A DNA stretch of 64,000 bases from Branchipolynoe longqiensis (GCA_030323885.1 CM059196.1:40190535-40254534), one strand, 5' to 3'; counted from the first letter of the stretch, positions 42,863 through 54,217 are shown. The notes: a model not told the origin generated them from the sequence alone. A program made the numbers and translations.

Positions 42863-43489
42863 TAGGTGCCTGAGGCATGACCCACCCTCTCCAGGACCGG
42901 CCTTCACCGACACCTAAAGACATGAGAGGCATATATATATATAGCACTACCCTGTTTTGTACTGATTCATTATGGCGCTCTTTTATTCACTTTGCCATCC
43001 TAACCAATGGAAATACAGCAACCACCTACATAGGCGATCGAAATAGAATAATATATGGGGTTCCTTCTGTTGCTCTCACCCATGCACACATGGGGGGTGG
43101 GGGGGTGGGGGTCTAGCTATAACACAGTCAACCATTGAGGCCGCTTTACCAACTCATTTATTTTATTCTCAATTCTTTCACAGCATATAAATTATATTAG
43201 TTCTGGTTTATCCTGACAATGTCGACATATTATCCTATATTAATCAGATATTTTACCAATGTGCATATATATTGATGGTACATTATAATGATCCCTTAAA
43301 TTTCCCTGCTAGTACCTACTTGTAGTGCTGATTTGTTTAGCGCTGTTTTTGTTTGTTTGTAGGAATGTATTTAGACGCTAAACACAGGGATAAGTGGTTG
43401 TTTTACCCTGCAACTGGCAACTGCCAAGGAATTCATTTTCAGAACCACCTTTCTCACAATACGGTGGCCTACTTTTCAGATGTCCAGTA
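42863..43489. other. no recognised feature
   Basis: Short TATATATATATAG run at 42930 and a G-rich GGGGGGTGGGGGGGTGGGGG at 43093-43112; otherwise unique-looking. Confidence 0.35.
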
Positions 43490-43812
43490 CAAAGCTGCAT
43501 AGTCCGATGAAAACATCAAATTTTCTAAACCAAAACAGTTATCTAATACTGGTGCACTTATTAAACATGTGTTGTCACACAGAATGGAATACTGATCCAA
43601 TTGAATAGAACCTGTTACTGCAGAAGGATATGGTGTAGTTTTGGCATGCATGTCAAAATTAATTTTGCATAGTTGCACTTCAAATATCTCAAATGTTAGC
43701 CGTTTAAAATAAGTTACTTCAAGCGAAAGTAAGGTACATTATAACAATCAATCTAATATATTTATCTCAGAAAATTACAGAAATTCAAAACCATCTGACT
43801 ATGCAGCTTTAA
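43490..43812 (-). mobile_element. MITE-1, full copy
   Basis: AAAGCTGCATAGTCCGATG to CATCTGACTATGCAGCTTTAA, reverse family order throughout. Confidence 0.8.
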
Positions 43813-44214
43813 TATGATTACCAACATTGGATGTTAAGTGATGAGGACGGGGCTCATAATAACAGCGAACGTGTCATAAAATATTGATCAGTGAGTGTTT
43901 GATCTGTGTAACCACTTCTTGGTAATTGCTCAGTTAATGGGATGTTATCATTGTTGTGTGTAAGTAGGAAATGTGGTATAATGATCACAGACTGGCGGTG
44001 TCGTTGTGAGAAGAAATAGTCCTACTAACCTGTGGTATAAATGAAGTTATGATTAAACTAAGCCAAGTTAGTAAGAAACAAAATGGCCTCATCACCTTGC
44101 GGATGTTATTTCTTGAAGATTTATACTGCCTATCATGGATAAGTCTGAATAGTCTTGTGTTCATCGTTAGACAGTTGGTCGATAGAAAGCCTGAGCCTAC
44201 ACTTTAATGCCAAG
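43813..44214. other. no recognised feature
   Basis: Unique-looking AT-rich sequence. Confidence 0.35.
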
Positions 44215-44485
44215 TACACACCTACCGTTTACGATTCGCGCACTAAAACTCACGACTCGACCTGACCCGCTTAAAACTGAAAACGGGCCGATTCATTTTT
44301 CGAATCGCGAATCGCAATCGTAATCGGCCCGTTTTAGCCCTAAAACTGAGTTTTTAGTAGGGAATCGCAATCGCTAGGTGTGCGTGGGGAGCGCACACCT
44401 AGCGATTTTTGTGTGCGAAACGGGCAGTTTTAGATCATATACGGTAGGTGGGTGCGCACAAACGGTAGGTGTGTACCTGGCATTA
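44215..44485. mobile_element. FB-E foldback element
   Basis: Ends TAATGCCAAGTACACACCTACCG and (reverse-complemented) TAATGCCAGGTACACACCTACCG are near-perfect inverted repeats. A second perfect palindrome with 16-base arms lies at 44369-44384 and 44392-44407 (AATCGCTAGGTGTGCG). GAATCGC and CGGGCCGATT/AATCGGCCCG words pair in the left half. Confidence 0.75.
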
Positions 44486-44559
44486 CCAACCCAAAGGATT
44501 TTTAACATCCCATGCCACATAGACATGGTATGAGAGCAACTGGCCTTTTGTGACGCTTT

Positions 44560-44760
44560 AAGTTATACACAGCAGTGGAAATCCAATTTGGCAGAGGTGA
44601 TAGCATGGGGGATCAAACCATTGACCTTCAGATTAGGAGTCTGACCTAGAAAAAAAGTCAGATACTCTACCCACTCCGCTACAGAGAACACCACACCTAT
44701 GGGGTTAGACAAATCCACGGGTATCGATAGGTGGCGCTGCGACGCAACTCCGACCAAGAA
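44560..44760 (-). repeat. unclassified segment with tRNA-like words
   Basis: GGGGGATCAAACC ATTGACC and TCTACCCACTCCGCTACAGAGA resemble minus-strand B- and A-box words of a tRNA-derived repeat, but no full cloverleaf or second copy was found. Confidence 0.25.
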
Positions 44761-44789
44761 CCGACATGGTTATGAACTGGAGCAAATGG

Positions 44790-45845
44790 GTGGTGAGGGT
44801 TTAGGGATGTGATGAGGGTGTAGGTGTGTGTGTGTTGGTGGTGTAGGTGTGTGGTGGGGGTGTAGGTATGTACGTGTTGGTGGTGTAGGTTTGTGTTTGG
44901 TGGGGGTGTAGGTGTGTGGTAGGGGTATGTGGGGGGGGGGGAGTGTAGGTGGGTGTGGTTGAGATGTAGGTGGGTGTGGTGAGGGTGTAAGTGTCGTGTG
45001 TGTGTGGTGGGGTGTAGGTGTATGGTGGGGGTGTAGGTGTGTGGTAAGGGGTTGTGGTGGGGGTTTAGTGGTGTGGGGATGTAGGTGTGTGGGTGGTTTA
45101 TGTGTGGGGGGTGTAGTGGGGTATAGGTGTGTGTGGTTGGGTGTAGGGGGTAGTGGGGGTATAGGTGTGCATGGTGGGGTGTAGCAGGTGGGGGTATAGG
45201 TGTGTGTGGTGGGGTGTGTGGTGGGGGTTTAGGGCTGTGGTGAGAGTAGGTGTGTGCTGGGGATAAAGGATGCTAAAGATTGTGAGGTACTGCTCTGCAA
45301 GACACCCCTACACCTCGACCACAAACCACCTAAACCTCTACCACACACACACTACACCCCCACCACACACACCTACACCTACACCCCCACAATACCCGCC
45401 TACACCCCAACCACACACACCATTAACCTCCATCACACACACATACACCCACCACATAACTAAGCCCCAACCACACCCCTACCATACCCACTCACCACAC
45501 CCCTACCATACCCACTCACCACACCCCTTCACCCCCACCACACACACCTACCCCCCCCCCACCACACACACCAAAATTCTCACCACACCCCTACACACCC
45601 ACCACACAAACATATGTCCCCACTACATACCCCTACACAGCCACCACACAAACATATGCCCTCACAACACAACCACCACCCACCCACCATACAAACCTAC
45701 AACCCTCAGCCCCACTACACCCCCTCAACCCCCACCACACACACCTACACCCAACCCCCTACACCCCCTCAACCCCACCACACACACCTACACCCCAACC
45801 ATGCACACCCTTAACACACCTACCCTCCCCCCACCAAACAAATAC
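44790..45845. repeat. GT-rich block followed by CA-rich block
   Basis: 44790-45250 consists of GGTGTAGGTGTGTGGTGGGG-type units. 45295-45845 consists of ACCCCCACCACACACACCTA-type units, their reverse complement. The switch lies near 45255-45295. The result is an imperfect inverted repeat of about 1 kb with arms near 450 bases. Pro/Thr/His-rich frames in the right half are compositional. Confidence 0.85.
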
Positions 45846-46211
45846 CAAATTTAGAACATCCATCCAGGCCCTCTTCACTATTTCAGCTCATTTAGACAAC
45901 AACACCCCCGACACCCTCTGACACTCCAGCTACAGAGTGCTGACTCTGGTCACCTACCCCTAGTCCTGATTAGTAACCATAGTAACCCTCCACCCCCGTG
46001 TGCAGGTAGCGGGGCCCTCACACATAAACTGACTACTCTGTGTTCTACCATTATCTATGCTTCCTGGGCTGATGGAGTGTGTTTCATCCCCATCCTATCC
46101 TATCCTATCCTATCCAGGACCCTGATTAGTGGCCTGCTGGGTACCAGCTTCAGTATCTTGGAAGACTCCTGTTGACTTACATGTCCTGAAATATCTTGAA
46201 ACCATATAGTT
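45846..46211. other. no recognised feature; TCCTA pentamers
   Basis: Five TCCTA-type pentamers at about 46090-46116; otherwise nothing. Confidence 0.4.
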
Positions 46212-46530
46212 GGTGGGTTGGTTGGTTGGTTGTTGAAATTTTATGTCCTGGCAACATTTAAATTCTAAGGTCATATCAGGACAGGTACTGACTTGTGACA
46301 GTGCGCACTCATGGCGACTTTATAGTGCTGCCCCACTGGGGTACCAGGCCACCAGAACCAGGAACTGATATCCCACTCAGTCACATTATCCTGACACTGA
46401 GCTAACCAAGCTAGGAAGCAACAAGTATCAATTTGATAAGTAATTGGTTTGACTCGACCGGGAATCGTACTCCCGATCGCCCACACGGGTTGCCTGTGCT
46501 CTATCGATTTGGCCACCATGTCCAAGTGGA
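46212..46530 (-). mobile_element. SINE-B, full length, minus strand
   Basis: GGTTGGTTGGTTGGTTGTTG tail, a small duplication AACATTTAAATTCTAAGGTC, full core, GGTTTGACTCGACCGGGAATCG and head ending GATTTGGCCACCATGTCC. Confidence 0.8.
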
Positions 46531-47194
46531 TTTGGTAATGTAATAAATAGGCTTTCTCCACCGAGTGCACGTGCTGCGGTGGTCACGTGGGGCCCCTGGT
46601 CACCGATTAGGTGATTGGCTGACTTGCATACATTACAGGTAAAGCACCTGCTTTAGTTAAACTTCGCCAACTATAGAAAAGCCTGCCTTACTGTACTGAC
46701 CATTGGAGACCCAGAGAGGATCCACTATCCCCGATAAATGATACTTATTTATGTATACTATTTTCTTCAGAGCGCATGTATTGAATAAATAAGATATCAC
46801 TGACCATATAAGGAATTATGTGAAGATAACATTGTGAGGTTTAATGTGTGTTTTATTTATTGTCAGAACTTATTTTGGTGGGAATCTTTTGTCAAGTTGT
46901 TAGCAAGGACTTTTCCGTGGGGTGAGCAATTGGGATGAGATATGGCTATGTTTATTGTATGAGTGTTGGGTCAGATGGAAATGTCAGACAATGCTACATC
47001 GATAGCGGAACTGAAGCCAAGTCTGAGGTTGGTGAAAATAGTATACCTAATGCTTAGTAATAATACTGTATTGGCGCTAGACATTGAGTAATACTGATGC
47101 AATTTCTGGAGCTAGGTCTTGCTATCATTAATCTACTTAATGGACAGTACTATTATATGGCCAATATCAATTCCCTTTTCATGAGTTGTTACTG
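46531..47194. other. no recognised feature
   Basis: Unique-looking sequence, no repeat or coding signal. Confidence 0.35.
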
Positions 47195-47945
47195 AGTTGT
47201 TAATGACTAGTTCCCGAATTGCTCTTAGGCTCTTCACGAGTTGTACCTGAGCTGTTCCCGATTTGCTCCTTTGCTGTTAATAGGTTTCTCCTAAAATTGC
47301 TGAACAGCTGCTCATGGTTTTCTCATGAGTTGTTCATAAGCTGTTCATGAAATGTTCCTGAGTTGCTCACGAGTTTCTCATGAGTTGCTCATGAGATTTC
47401 ATAGGTTTCTCCAGGCTGTTCATAAGCTATTCAGGAGCTGTTCTTGAGCTGTTCATAACGTCCTCATGAGTTGTTCATTAGCTAATCATGAATTGAGTTG
47501 TTCATGAGTTGTCCATGAGCTGTTCATGACTTGTCCATGAATCATTCGTGAGTTGTTCGTTCATGAGTTGTTCATTCATGAGTTGTTCGTTCATGAGTTG
47601 TTCATAAGTTATTCATGAGTTGTTCATGAGTTGTTCATGAATCATTCATGAGTTGTTCCTGAGCTGTTCATAAGTTGTTCATGATTTGTCCATGAGCTGT
47701 TCATGAGTTGTTCATTAATCATTCATGATTCAGTCATGAATCATTCATGAATCATTCATGATTCAGTCATGAATCATTCATGAATCATTCACGAGTTGTT
47801 CATGAGCTGTTCATGAGTTGTTCATAATGTGTTCATGAGATGTTCATAAGGTGTTCCTTAGCTGTTCATGAGTTGCTCTTGAGTTGGTCATAAGCTGGTC
47901 ATGAGTTGCTCATAATCTGTTCATGATAGCTTCATGAGCTGTTTA
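47195..47945. repeat. TTCATGAGTTG degenerate tandem array
   Basis: About 65 irregular 10-13 base units (TTCATGAGTTG, TTCATGAGCTG, TTCATGAATCA). ATGAATCATTCATGAATCATTCAT at 47734-47790 is a higher-order subset. TCATGA is itself self-complementary, so each unit carries a small palindrome. Confidence 0.85.
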
Positions 47946-48303
47946 AGATCTTGCATGAACCTTACTAGACTCCAAACATAAACAGGAGCAGTTCCACCTT
48001 CGCTCATGGGTTACCCGGCTCTTTCCCAAACAAACTCCGGCTGTCCGGAAGTATTGGCATCTCAGACATACCTGCGCCATTTTAATACTAGTTTACAGAT
48101 GGGGGTCCCAGATAAGTATTTTTGTCGCAAGTGATTCTATTTAGTATTTTCCACATACCTCCTGAATCAGCGAATTTCACCCTAACGCAACAGAGAGGTT
48201 TCGCATGCGCAACAATACATCCTTCTTCTCTCGTCCACCACCAGGTTTACTTGTCAGCCCCCACCCCCTTCACCTCCATTCCCCAATAAGTGGGGCTGCC
48301 AAG
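47946..48303. other. no recognised feature
   Basis: No ORF or repeat family seen. Confidence 0.35.
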
Positions 48304-48416
48304 TTAAAGCTGCATAGTCCAATGAAAGCATCAAATTTTCTAAACCGAGTCTTTACCTAGATTGGGTCCTACGTAACCAACTTACTCGTGCACTTATTAA
48401 ACATGCATTGCTACAT

Positions 48417-48457
<41 letters not shown>

Positions 48458-48484
48458 GATAATAATAATTATTATTATTATAAT
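48417..48484. repeat. TAA microsatellite with inverted end
   Basis: About 18 TAA units followed by ATTATTATTATTATAATA, so the end can fold back on the repeat. Confidence 0.9.
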
Positions 48485-49006
48485 AGAAGGAATAGTAAGT
48501 CAATTTAATAGAACCCGTCACTGCTGAAGCCTCTGATGTCCGGCATTTCGATATGCATGCCAACATTAATTTAGTATGGTTTCACTTAGAATATCTACAG
48601 TGGCGAGCCTTTAAAATAAAAATGTTATCTCAAGCAAAAGTAAATAAATCATAATGATTGAACTAATATAGTTATAATATGTATGCTTCTGTTGTTTACA
48701 CACACCCATTTATAGACGCATATATACACACATAAATATGGCCTGTGCTGCCGACACAGTGTAAAGAGACCAATTGTTCAATCAATCACATAAATACAGA
48801 CATATACACATTACACACATATATGTATGGACCGACTAATGGACATCACTCTCACAGCAGAGAGCTAAATGGAGAGCGGCAGTCAAGTAATGAAAGCAGG
48901 CTTTGTCGCATCGCGACCGACAGCATGACGATGATGATGATGTATGGAGGCTCTAATACAATGAATTATGGGAGTATAAACAAATGACAGACTACCTCGC
49001 AGTTAA

Positions 49007-49601
49007 AGGGCGCATTCCATATACGCGTAATGCGTAATGCGCAATGCGTTATGCGTTATGCGAATGCCATCATTCCATACACGCGTAATGCGTAATGCGT
49101 TATGCGGCACACGACTGGCTATATTTAAAAAATAAAAATAAACAATTATTCTCCATACTGCTCTGTATATGACCAAATATTGCATTTATATCTATGTAAC
49201 TTTTTGTACGTCACATGGGGGTTCCTACCTTTATTATAACCAAATTATAGATAAGTATTCATATTTCTGTGCATATGGTAGCATTTTTAGCTTTCCCCTA
49301 ACCTTATGTCTCCCTGTGCCCAGCTCACCATGTGTTTCCAATTAGCACCCCTCTGTGAGACTGTTCCTTAATGGTCAGTTGCCTCTCCTGGTGTTAAACT
49401 AATGGACACATCAGACTCAGATTTCTATTCCCACCACCTTTACGCATTACGCACCGATCGCTACATGGACCGATCGGGATAATGGATTTCTTTCGCATTC
49501 GCATTACGCGTGTATGGAATGTAGCTCATAGGTTTCAAGGCGTTTCGATTTTTTGTCGCATTTGCATTCGCATTCGCATTACGCGTATATGGAATGCACC
49601 C
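49007..49601. mobile_element. FB-G foldback with TTAA duplication
   Basis: Flanked by TTAA at 49003-49006 and 49602-49605. Ends AGGGCGCATTCCATATACGC and (reverse-complemented) GGGTGCATTCCATATACGCG are inverted. Each side holds repeated GCGTAATGCG / CGCATTCGCATT words and a second inner copy (CATTCCATACACGCGTAATGCG at 49070; ATTACGCGTGTATGGAATG at 49503). The 340-base AT-rich middle is not palindromic and encodes nothing clear. TTAA plus GGG-type ends fits the piggyBac group. Confidence 0.75.
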
Positions 49602-49811
49602 TTAATCCCTGACTGAACTCGCAGTTGGCACCCTCAACCTTTAGCACTGTGGTACAGATTTTACGCTTTACTTGGTGGACTATGTATTATATCTCCTGAC
49701 AGAAGATGTAAACTTCTCTTCAACCAGCTGCGTCCCCTTGTTGTCTCTGTTATGCATGATGACTGTTATATATGTGGTAGAAACCCAAAACCATCGGACC
49801 ATGCAACTTTA

Positions 49812-50161
49812 GCTGGTTGTGTTGGGCAGAGGCAGCCTCCCAGACAGTTGTGAGTGACATGTTGAGGCAGCTGCCACCTGGTTGTGTATACACACACTAA
49901 AATGGCAAGTTCAGTGTATAGCACTAGAACTCTATTATAGTAAAGGACGTGTCTGTGATTAAACCAGCGATCTATTCTACTGGTATAAAATTGTCTATTT
50001 GATTATATATGCCCTTTTGAATTATGCATATATATACTTTTTGTGCATTTTACTCTGACAATTGCATCACGTGTATCAACAATTCAAGTTTGGATTGCTC
50101 TATATTTGCTGAATATAAAATTTACTGACTTAATCATGAGCAATGGCTTCGAAGGATAAAT
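49812..50161. other. no recognised feature
   Basis: AT-rich unique-looking sequence. Confidence 0.35.
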
Positions 50162-50468
50162 AGGTTGGTTTTTGGAGTTTTACGTCCTGGCAACATCTAA
50201 GGTCATCAGGATGGGTACTGACTTGTGACAGTGCACACTCATGGTGACTTTATAGGGCTGTCCCACTGGGAGACCAGGCCATGCATGACCTGATATCCCA
50301 CTCAGTCACATTATCCTGAGACTGAGCCAACCAATCCTTGCCCTATTCTAATAATGCCGAGCAACTGGCTAGGAAGCGACAAGTATCAATTTGTAAGTCA
50401 TTGGTTTGACTCGACCAGGGTTAGAACTAAAACGGGAAACGGACGCTCAACTCATTCGGCTAATGAGG
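50162..50468 (-). mobile_element. SINE-A, minus strand, head partly deleted
   Basis: GTTGGTTTTTGGAGTTTTACG, full core, TTGCCCTATTCTAATAATGC, GGTTTGACTCGACCAGGGTTAG, then AACGGGAAACGGACGCTCAACTCATTCGGC. Confidence 0.75.
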
Positions 50469-50611
50469 CTTTTATTACCGCCATTTGTGGAGACTTACAT
50501 ATACTGAATAATTGAATCCCTGGGGAATCTGCGGTTCAGAAAGTGGGCCGTCGGTTTCGTTGCTTTTTGCTTTTTGCTTTTTGCTTCTTTTTTTTTGTTT
50601 GTCTTTTTTTG

Positions 50612-50851
50612 TGTGGTTACATTAGCTGATTATGAAGTGGAAAATTCAATCGCAGATAATTAGTCTTCCTCATTTCCACTGTTCCTTTCCCTATCCGAGT
50701 AATGTCGAACGCCCGGCTAGATAGTGACACGTGTCAATTTTTAAGTAATTGGTTTGACTCAGCCAGGGTTCGAACCCGGCGTGTGAATCCCATGACTTGA
50801 CAAAATTGGAAATGGGCACTCCACTCATTCGGCCATCTCATTTGTTGTTAG
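50612..50851 (-). mobile_element. SINE-C, most complete copy
   Basis: TTAGCTGATTATGAAGTGGAAAATTCAATCGCAGATAATTAGTC (alternative 3' module) joins directly to CCTATCCGAGTAATGTCGAACG (shared body), GGTTTGACTCAGCCAGGGTTCGAACCC (B box) and TCATTCGGCCATCTCATTTG (A-box side). It shows the SINE-C structure in one piece. Confidence 0.65.
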
Positions 50852-51170
50852 ATTTTGAGGGGGGTCTTTTTTGGGGTGGGGGAGGGTTGTTTTGTGTGGG
50901 ATTTTGGTGGTGGGGGTAGGGGTACATTTGTTTATGGGTGGGATTGGGTTTTTGATGGGTTTTTTTTAATTGTTTTTTTAAGGCTCTATCTCTTTCTCTC
51001 TCGCTCTCTTTCTCTCTCTTTCTCTCTCTCTTTCTCTTTCTCTTTCTCCCTCGTCATTACCTCTCTCTACTCCTCTTACTCGTCTCCTAAATCTCGTCAG
51101 TATCCTTCCGTGCGTTACTTTATTCTCTCTCTCTCTCACTCCTTCTCTCTCTCTCTCTCTCTTGAAAATA
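50850..51170. repeat. G/T-rich then CT-rich low complexity
   Basis: GGGG/TTTT-rich to 50975, then CTCTCTTTCTCTCT units to 51165. The 148-codon frame across it is compositional. Confidence 0.75.
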
Positions 51171-51275
51171 CTCCTCCCACCCAGGAGCAATTAATGATAC
51201 CTACACATATTCATGTTGCGCATTTAAAGAACTGGTTGGCTATTCACTGTGGTACTATATTTCATTGGGAGTGGA

Positions 51276-51597
51276 CCAGACGGGATGGTCGAATGAGTTA
51301 GAGCGTCCGTCTCCCGTGTTGGTAGACCATGGGATCGTGGGTTCGAACCCTGGTCGAGTCAAACCGATGACTTAAAAATTGGTATTTGTCGCTTGCTAGC
51401 CAGGCGCTCGGCATTATTAGGATAGGACAAGGACTGGTTTGCTCGGTTTCAGGATAATGTGACTGAGTGGGATATCAGGTGGCCTGGTCTCCCAGTGGGG
51501 CAGCACTATAAAGTCGCTATGAGTGCGCACTGTCAAAAGTCGGTACCCGTCCTGATATGACCTTAGATGTTGCTAGGACATAAAACAACAAACAAAT
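51276..51597 (+). mobile_element. SINE-A, full length
   Basis: Well-kept A box (GATGGTCGAATGAGTTAGAGCG) and B box (GGGTTCGAACCCTGG), body, core with a small deletion (ATCAGGTGGCCTGG), tail ACAACAAACAAA. AGTGG precedes the head and GTAGTGGG follows the tail, a weak target duplication. Confidence 0.8.
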
Positions 51598-52066
51598 GAT
51601 TGTAGTGGGTTAGGTATGTTGGACCTATTCCGGAAGTTAGACGCCCCCACCCCCACAAGTCTCCCAGTTATGGGTGAACTTGCTGGTATCAACACGGTAT
51701 CACTGGGCAGATATCTATCTTCATGGTACAAAGACGAGGGTCAGATGAGTAGAAGGGTTCCACAAATTCAACGGTCAGGTGTTTGACCTGAAGAGCGATG
51801 GGCTCCGTCAGGTTGTACTTTGCCCAAGAATCACCATGCGATAACACGACACAACATATTGTAGTGACTTCATTTGGTACTAGTGTCATTCTGTCACTGA
51901 ATCGATGCAACATGTATGCAATAAAGTACTTAACACAATATTGGCCACCGGAAGTGTAACTAGCATCTGTCAGTGCTGATTTCTGACAGGTTTTCTTTGT
52001 TCGGTATGGAGGGGGGTGTAAATACGAGACCTGTACTCATCGGAGGGATGGACTTGGGGGAATTAA
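51598..52066. other. no recognised feature
   Basis: No repeat family match. Minus frame 51689-51913 shows no domain. Confidence 0.35.
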
Positions 52067-52406
52067 TTAAAGTTGCTTAGTCCGATGGTTTTGATTTTCT
52101 GTCATTTTCTGAGATCAATATATTAAATTGATTGTCATAATCGACCTTACTTTTATTTTAAATAATTAACTTTTGAGATATTTTGAGGGTTAACATCCAA
52201 AAGTAATGTGGGCAAGCAAGCCAAAACTCTGACACAATATGCTTCTGCAGTAATAGGGTCTATTAAATTGACTCAGTATTCCCATCTATGTTGCAACAGA
52301 TGCTCAATAAGTGCATCAGTATGTATGAATGAATGTATGTAGAATAAAATCTAGATAATCGTTTTGGTTTTGAAAAGTTGATGCTTCATCGGATTATGCA
52401 GTTTAA
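52067..52406 (+). mobile_element. MITE-1, full copy
   Basis: TTAAAGTTGCTTAGTCCGATGG-type start to TCATCGGATTATGCAGTTTAA. An ATGAATGAATG triplication sits in the right third. Confidence 0.8.
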
Positions 52407-52439
52407 AATGAATATCTAGACAACCTTGGTGGGCGTTGT

Positions 52440-52980
52440 ACCAAATATGGCCACTAGATGTCACCACAGTGAGCGATGACCTAGGGTGGAACAATCTTGA
52501 AAATACAGGTTGCGGAATGTGGTAAACCTGGGTAGAGCGTGGTTCCAAATCTGGCCACGAGGTGGCGCCACAGTTATCGACGTGGCACTGCTACCATTAG
52601 TACTATTTGGTGTTACAGTTTTCCCGTTAGGTGGCGTTACGTTGACTGGAATGGTGGCGTACCTGGCTCGGTGGGTGGGCCTCCAGGGCTATGGTTCACA
52701 CTGCAACGGGTTCATTGTTTCTAAAGAGAAAGGCAACTACTAATCAAATGTCAAGATAGAAGAACGACTGTGTTGCAATGAAGTTAGAGCATGTAGGTGT
52801 CTCCAAAGGCGGTGACGCAGGGTTGGGTTTGGTTGTAGTGATATTTCCACAAGGGGACAGTCTGTATTTGTACCACCAAAGACAATGTACAACAAGATGT
52901 GCCACTCAGCGCTTTCATATAGGAATTTCTTAAATAATCATGCAGTGCTGCCACCCAGTGGCAAACAAAGCAATTGGACA
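52440..52980. promoter_or_regulatory. cluster of CTCF-like GGTGGCGC words
   Basis: GGCCACTAGATGTCACC (52449), GGCCACGAGGTGGCGCCAC (52553), TTAGGTGGCGTTAC (52627) and TGCCACCCAGTGGCAAAC (52950) resemble the bilaterian CTCF core CCACnAGGTGGC on both strands. Motif resemblance only; the same words could be parts of a decayed repeat. Confidence 0.25.
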
Positions 52981-53629
52981 GGTCCCCTAGCCAAGCGTAA
53001 CTGTTGTAGGCCAGGCCTGCCATGAAAGACAATGTATGACAATTATAGCTCATTATTTCCTAATATTAATAATAAATACAATATTATTAGTATTTTCCTT
53101 GCATTGAAAAGAAATGTCCACAATCGGTGAACTAGTATGCAAGACGAGGAGGAGATATACACTGTGTAAATATAGCATTTTAAGTGCCATTTAATGCGCA
53201 CCTTGATTGCCGTGTGATGGCGCCACTGCATCTGTATTTCACGGGAAAGTACTGAGTGGCACGTCTTGTCATACATCTTTGGTACCACTAAGGACTGGAC
53301 ATGACGTGTTCAGGTCCGATCTGCTGCAGGCAGAAACCACTGAGCAGACGCTCTGACGTCAGCTTTTGTTTTCTGTTCATTATTGCGGCATATATCATGC
53401 TATTATTACCAGGTTTCAAATGGGAATGACACATTTTGGTTGTCTGACATTTGACAAAGTATTTGCTCTGCTTATTATTGACTACATGGGGTAAGAACGC
53501 TGGTTTCCTCTGTGAAAGTTCGTGGGTTCGAATCCCAGCCAAGTGAAACCAATGACCTATTTTGTTAGTCTTTTGGTTTGACTAGGCTTCTACATGGGAA
53601 ATGAGAAGCATATGACCCACTTGACCATT
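52981..53629. other. no recognised feature
   Basis: Includes a B-box-like GTGGGTTCGAATCCCAGCC at 53521-53539 with no matching A box, probably another SINE relic. Minus frames 53043-53542 have no domain. Confidence 0.35.
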
Positions 53630-53760
53630 CCACCTCCATCTCACCCGTCCTGATATGACCTTAGATGTTTCCAGGACATAAAACTCCCAACAACCAATCA
53701 ACCTCCATCTAAATTAAGGACCAGATGGGATGGCTGAATCGGAAAAAGCTTTGGCTGGTT
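53630..53760 (+). mobile_element. SINE tail and separate head fragment
   Basis: CCCGTCCTGATATGACCTTAG..AACAACCAATCAACC (53645-53703), then a head start ACCAGATGGGATGGCTGAATCGG (53719-53741) cut by MITE-1 sequence. Confidence 0.6.
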
Positions 53761-53834
53761 TCCAAATACCTAATAAGTGCCCTGGTATCTATGTTTGATA
53801 TTGTCATGGGGGTGATGAAAATGGGAAATATTGC

Positions 53835-53906
53835 GCTTAGAGCGGGACTCGAATCGACATCTCTTTGCATTCCGGGCCAGTGTGCTAACCATTACACCAC
53901 CTAGGG
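53835..53906 (-). repeat. tRNA-like unit, copy 1
   Basis: Minus-strand acceptor halves, D arm and B-box core (AGCGGGACTCGAATCGACAT) as in the copies below, with several substitutions. Confidence 0.55.
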
Positions 53907-54145
53907 TCCCTGATATCAATACACTACCCACACCTACCTGCCTATGTGGCTCCTTGCCTAAAAGGTCAGAGCAGACTACTACACTCGTCCCCCTGGAATT
54001 GTAAGTCTTTTAATGCGCACAATTACATACATACAGGCAATGCACTTACACAGTGTAGGTTCAACAACCATACAGCGCGTAGCTTGTACAGGATCATGGT
54101 CACGGCAACCAGTGTCTGCAGGGTGATGAAAATAGGAAATATTGC

Positions 54146-54217
54146 TCCTAGAGTGGGACTCGAACCCACATCTCTTTGCATACCAGGCCAGTGTGCTAAC
54201 CATTACGCCACCTAGGC
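54146..54217 (-). repeat. tRNA-like unit, copy 2
   Basis: Minus-strand GCCTAGGTGGCGTAATGG start, B box GGGTTCGAGTCCC and a closing acceptor strand (CTAGGAGC). The acceptor and T arms can pair; the anticodon arm cannot. Confidence 0.6.

Larger units (their letters stand above)
48304..49811 (-). mobile_element. MITE-1 split by a 1.1-kb insertion
   Basis: The left part TTAAAGCTGCATAGTCC to AACTAATATAGTTATAATATG (about 48681) and the right end AAACCCAAAACCATCGGACC ATGCAACTTT (49787-49811) have the same orientation. The insert contains the FB-G foldback plus about 330 bp of other sequence. A TAA microsatellite (48417-48482) with a closing ATTATTATTA run sits where the family normally reads a short GCTACATAGAAGG. 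Confidence 0.55.

Noticed and set aside
45270..45854. 194-codon Pro/Thr/His-rich frame
   Set aside because: Produced by the CA-rich half of the strand-switch block.
50855..51301. 148-codon frame
   Set aside because: Spans G/T- and CT-rich simple sequence and runs into a SINE.
52510..52743. 77-codon hydrophobic frame
   Set aside because: No start context, signal or homology; overlaps the CTCF-like word cluster.
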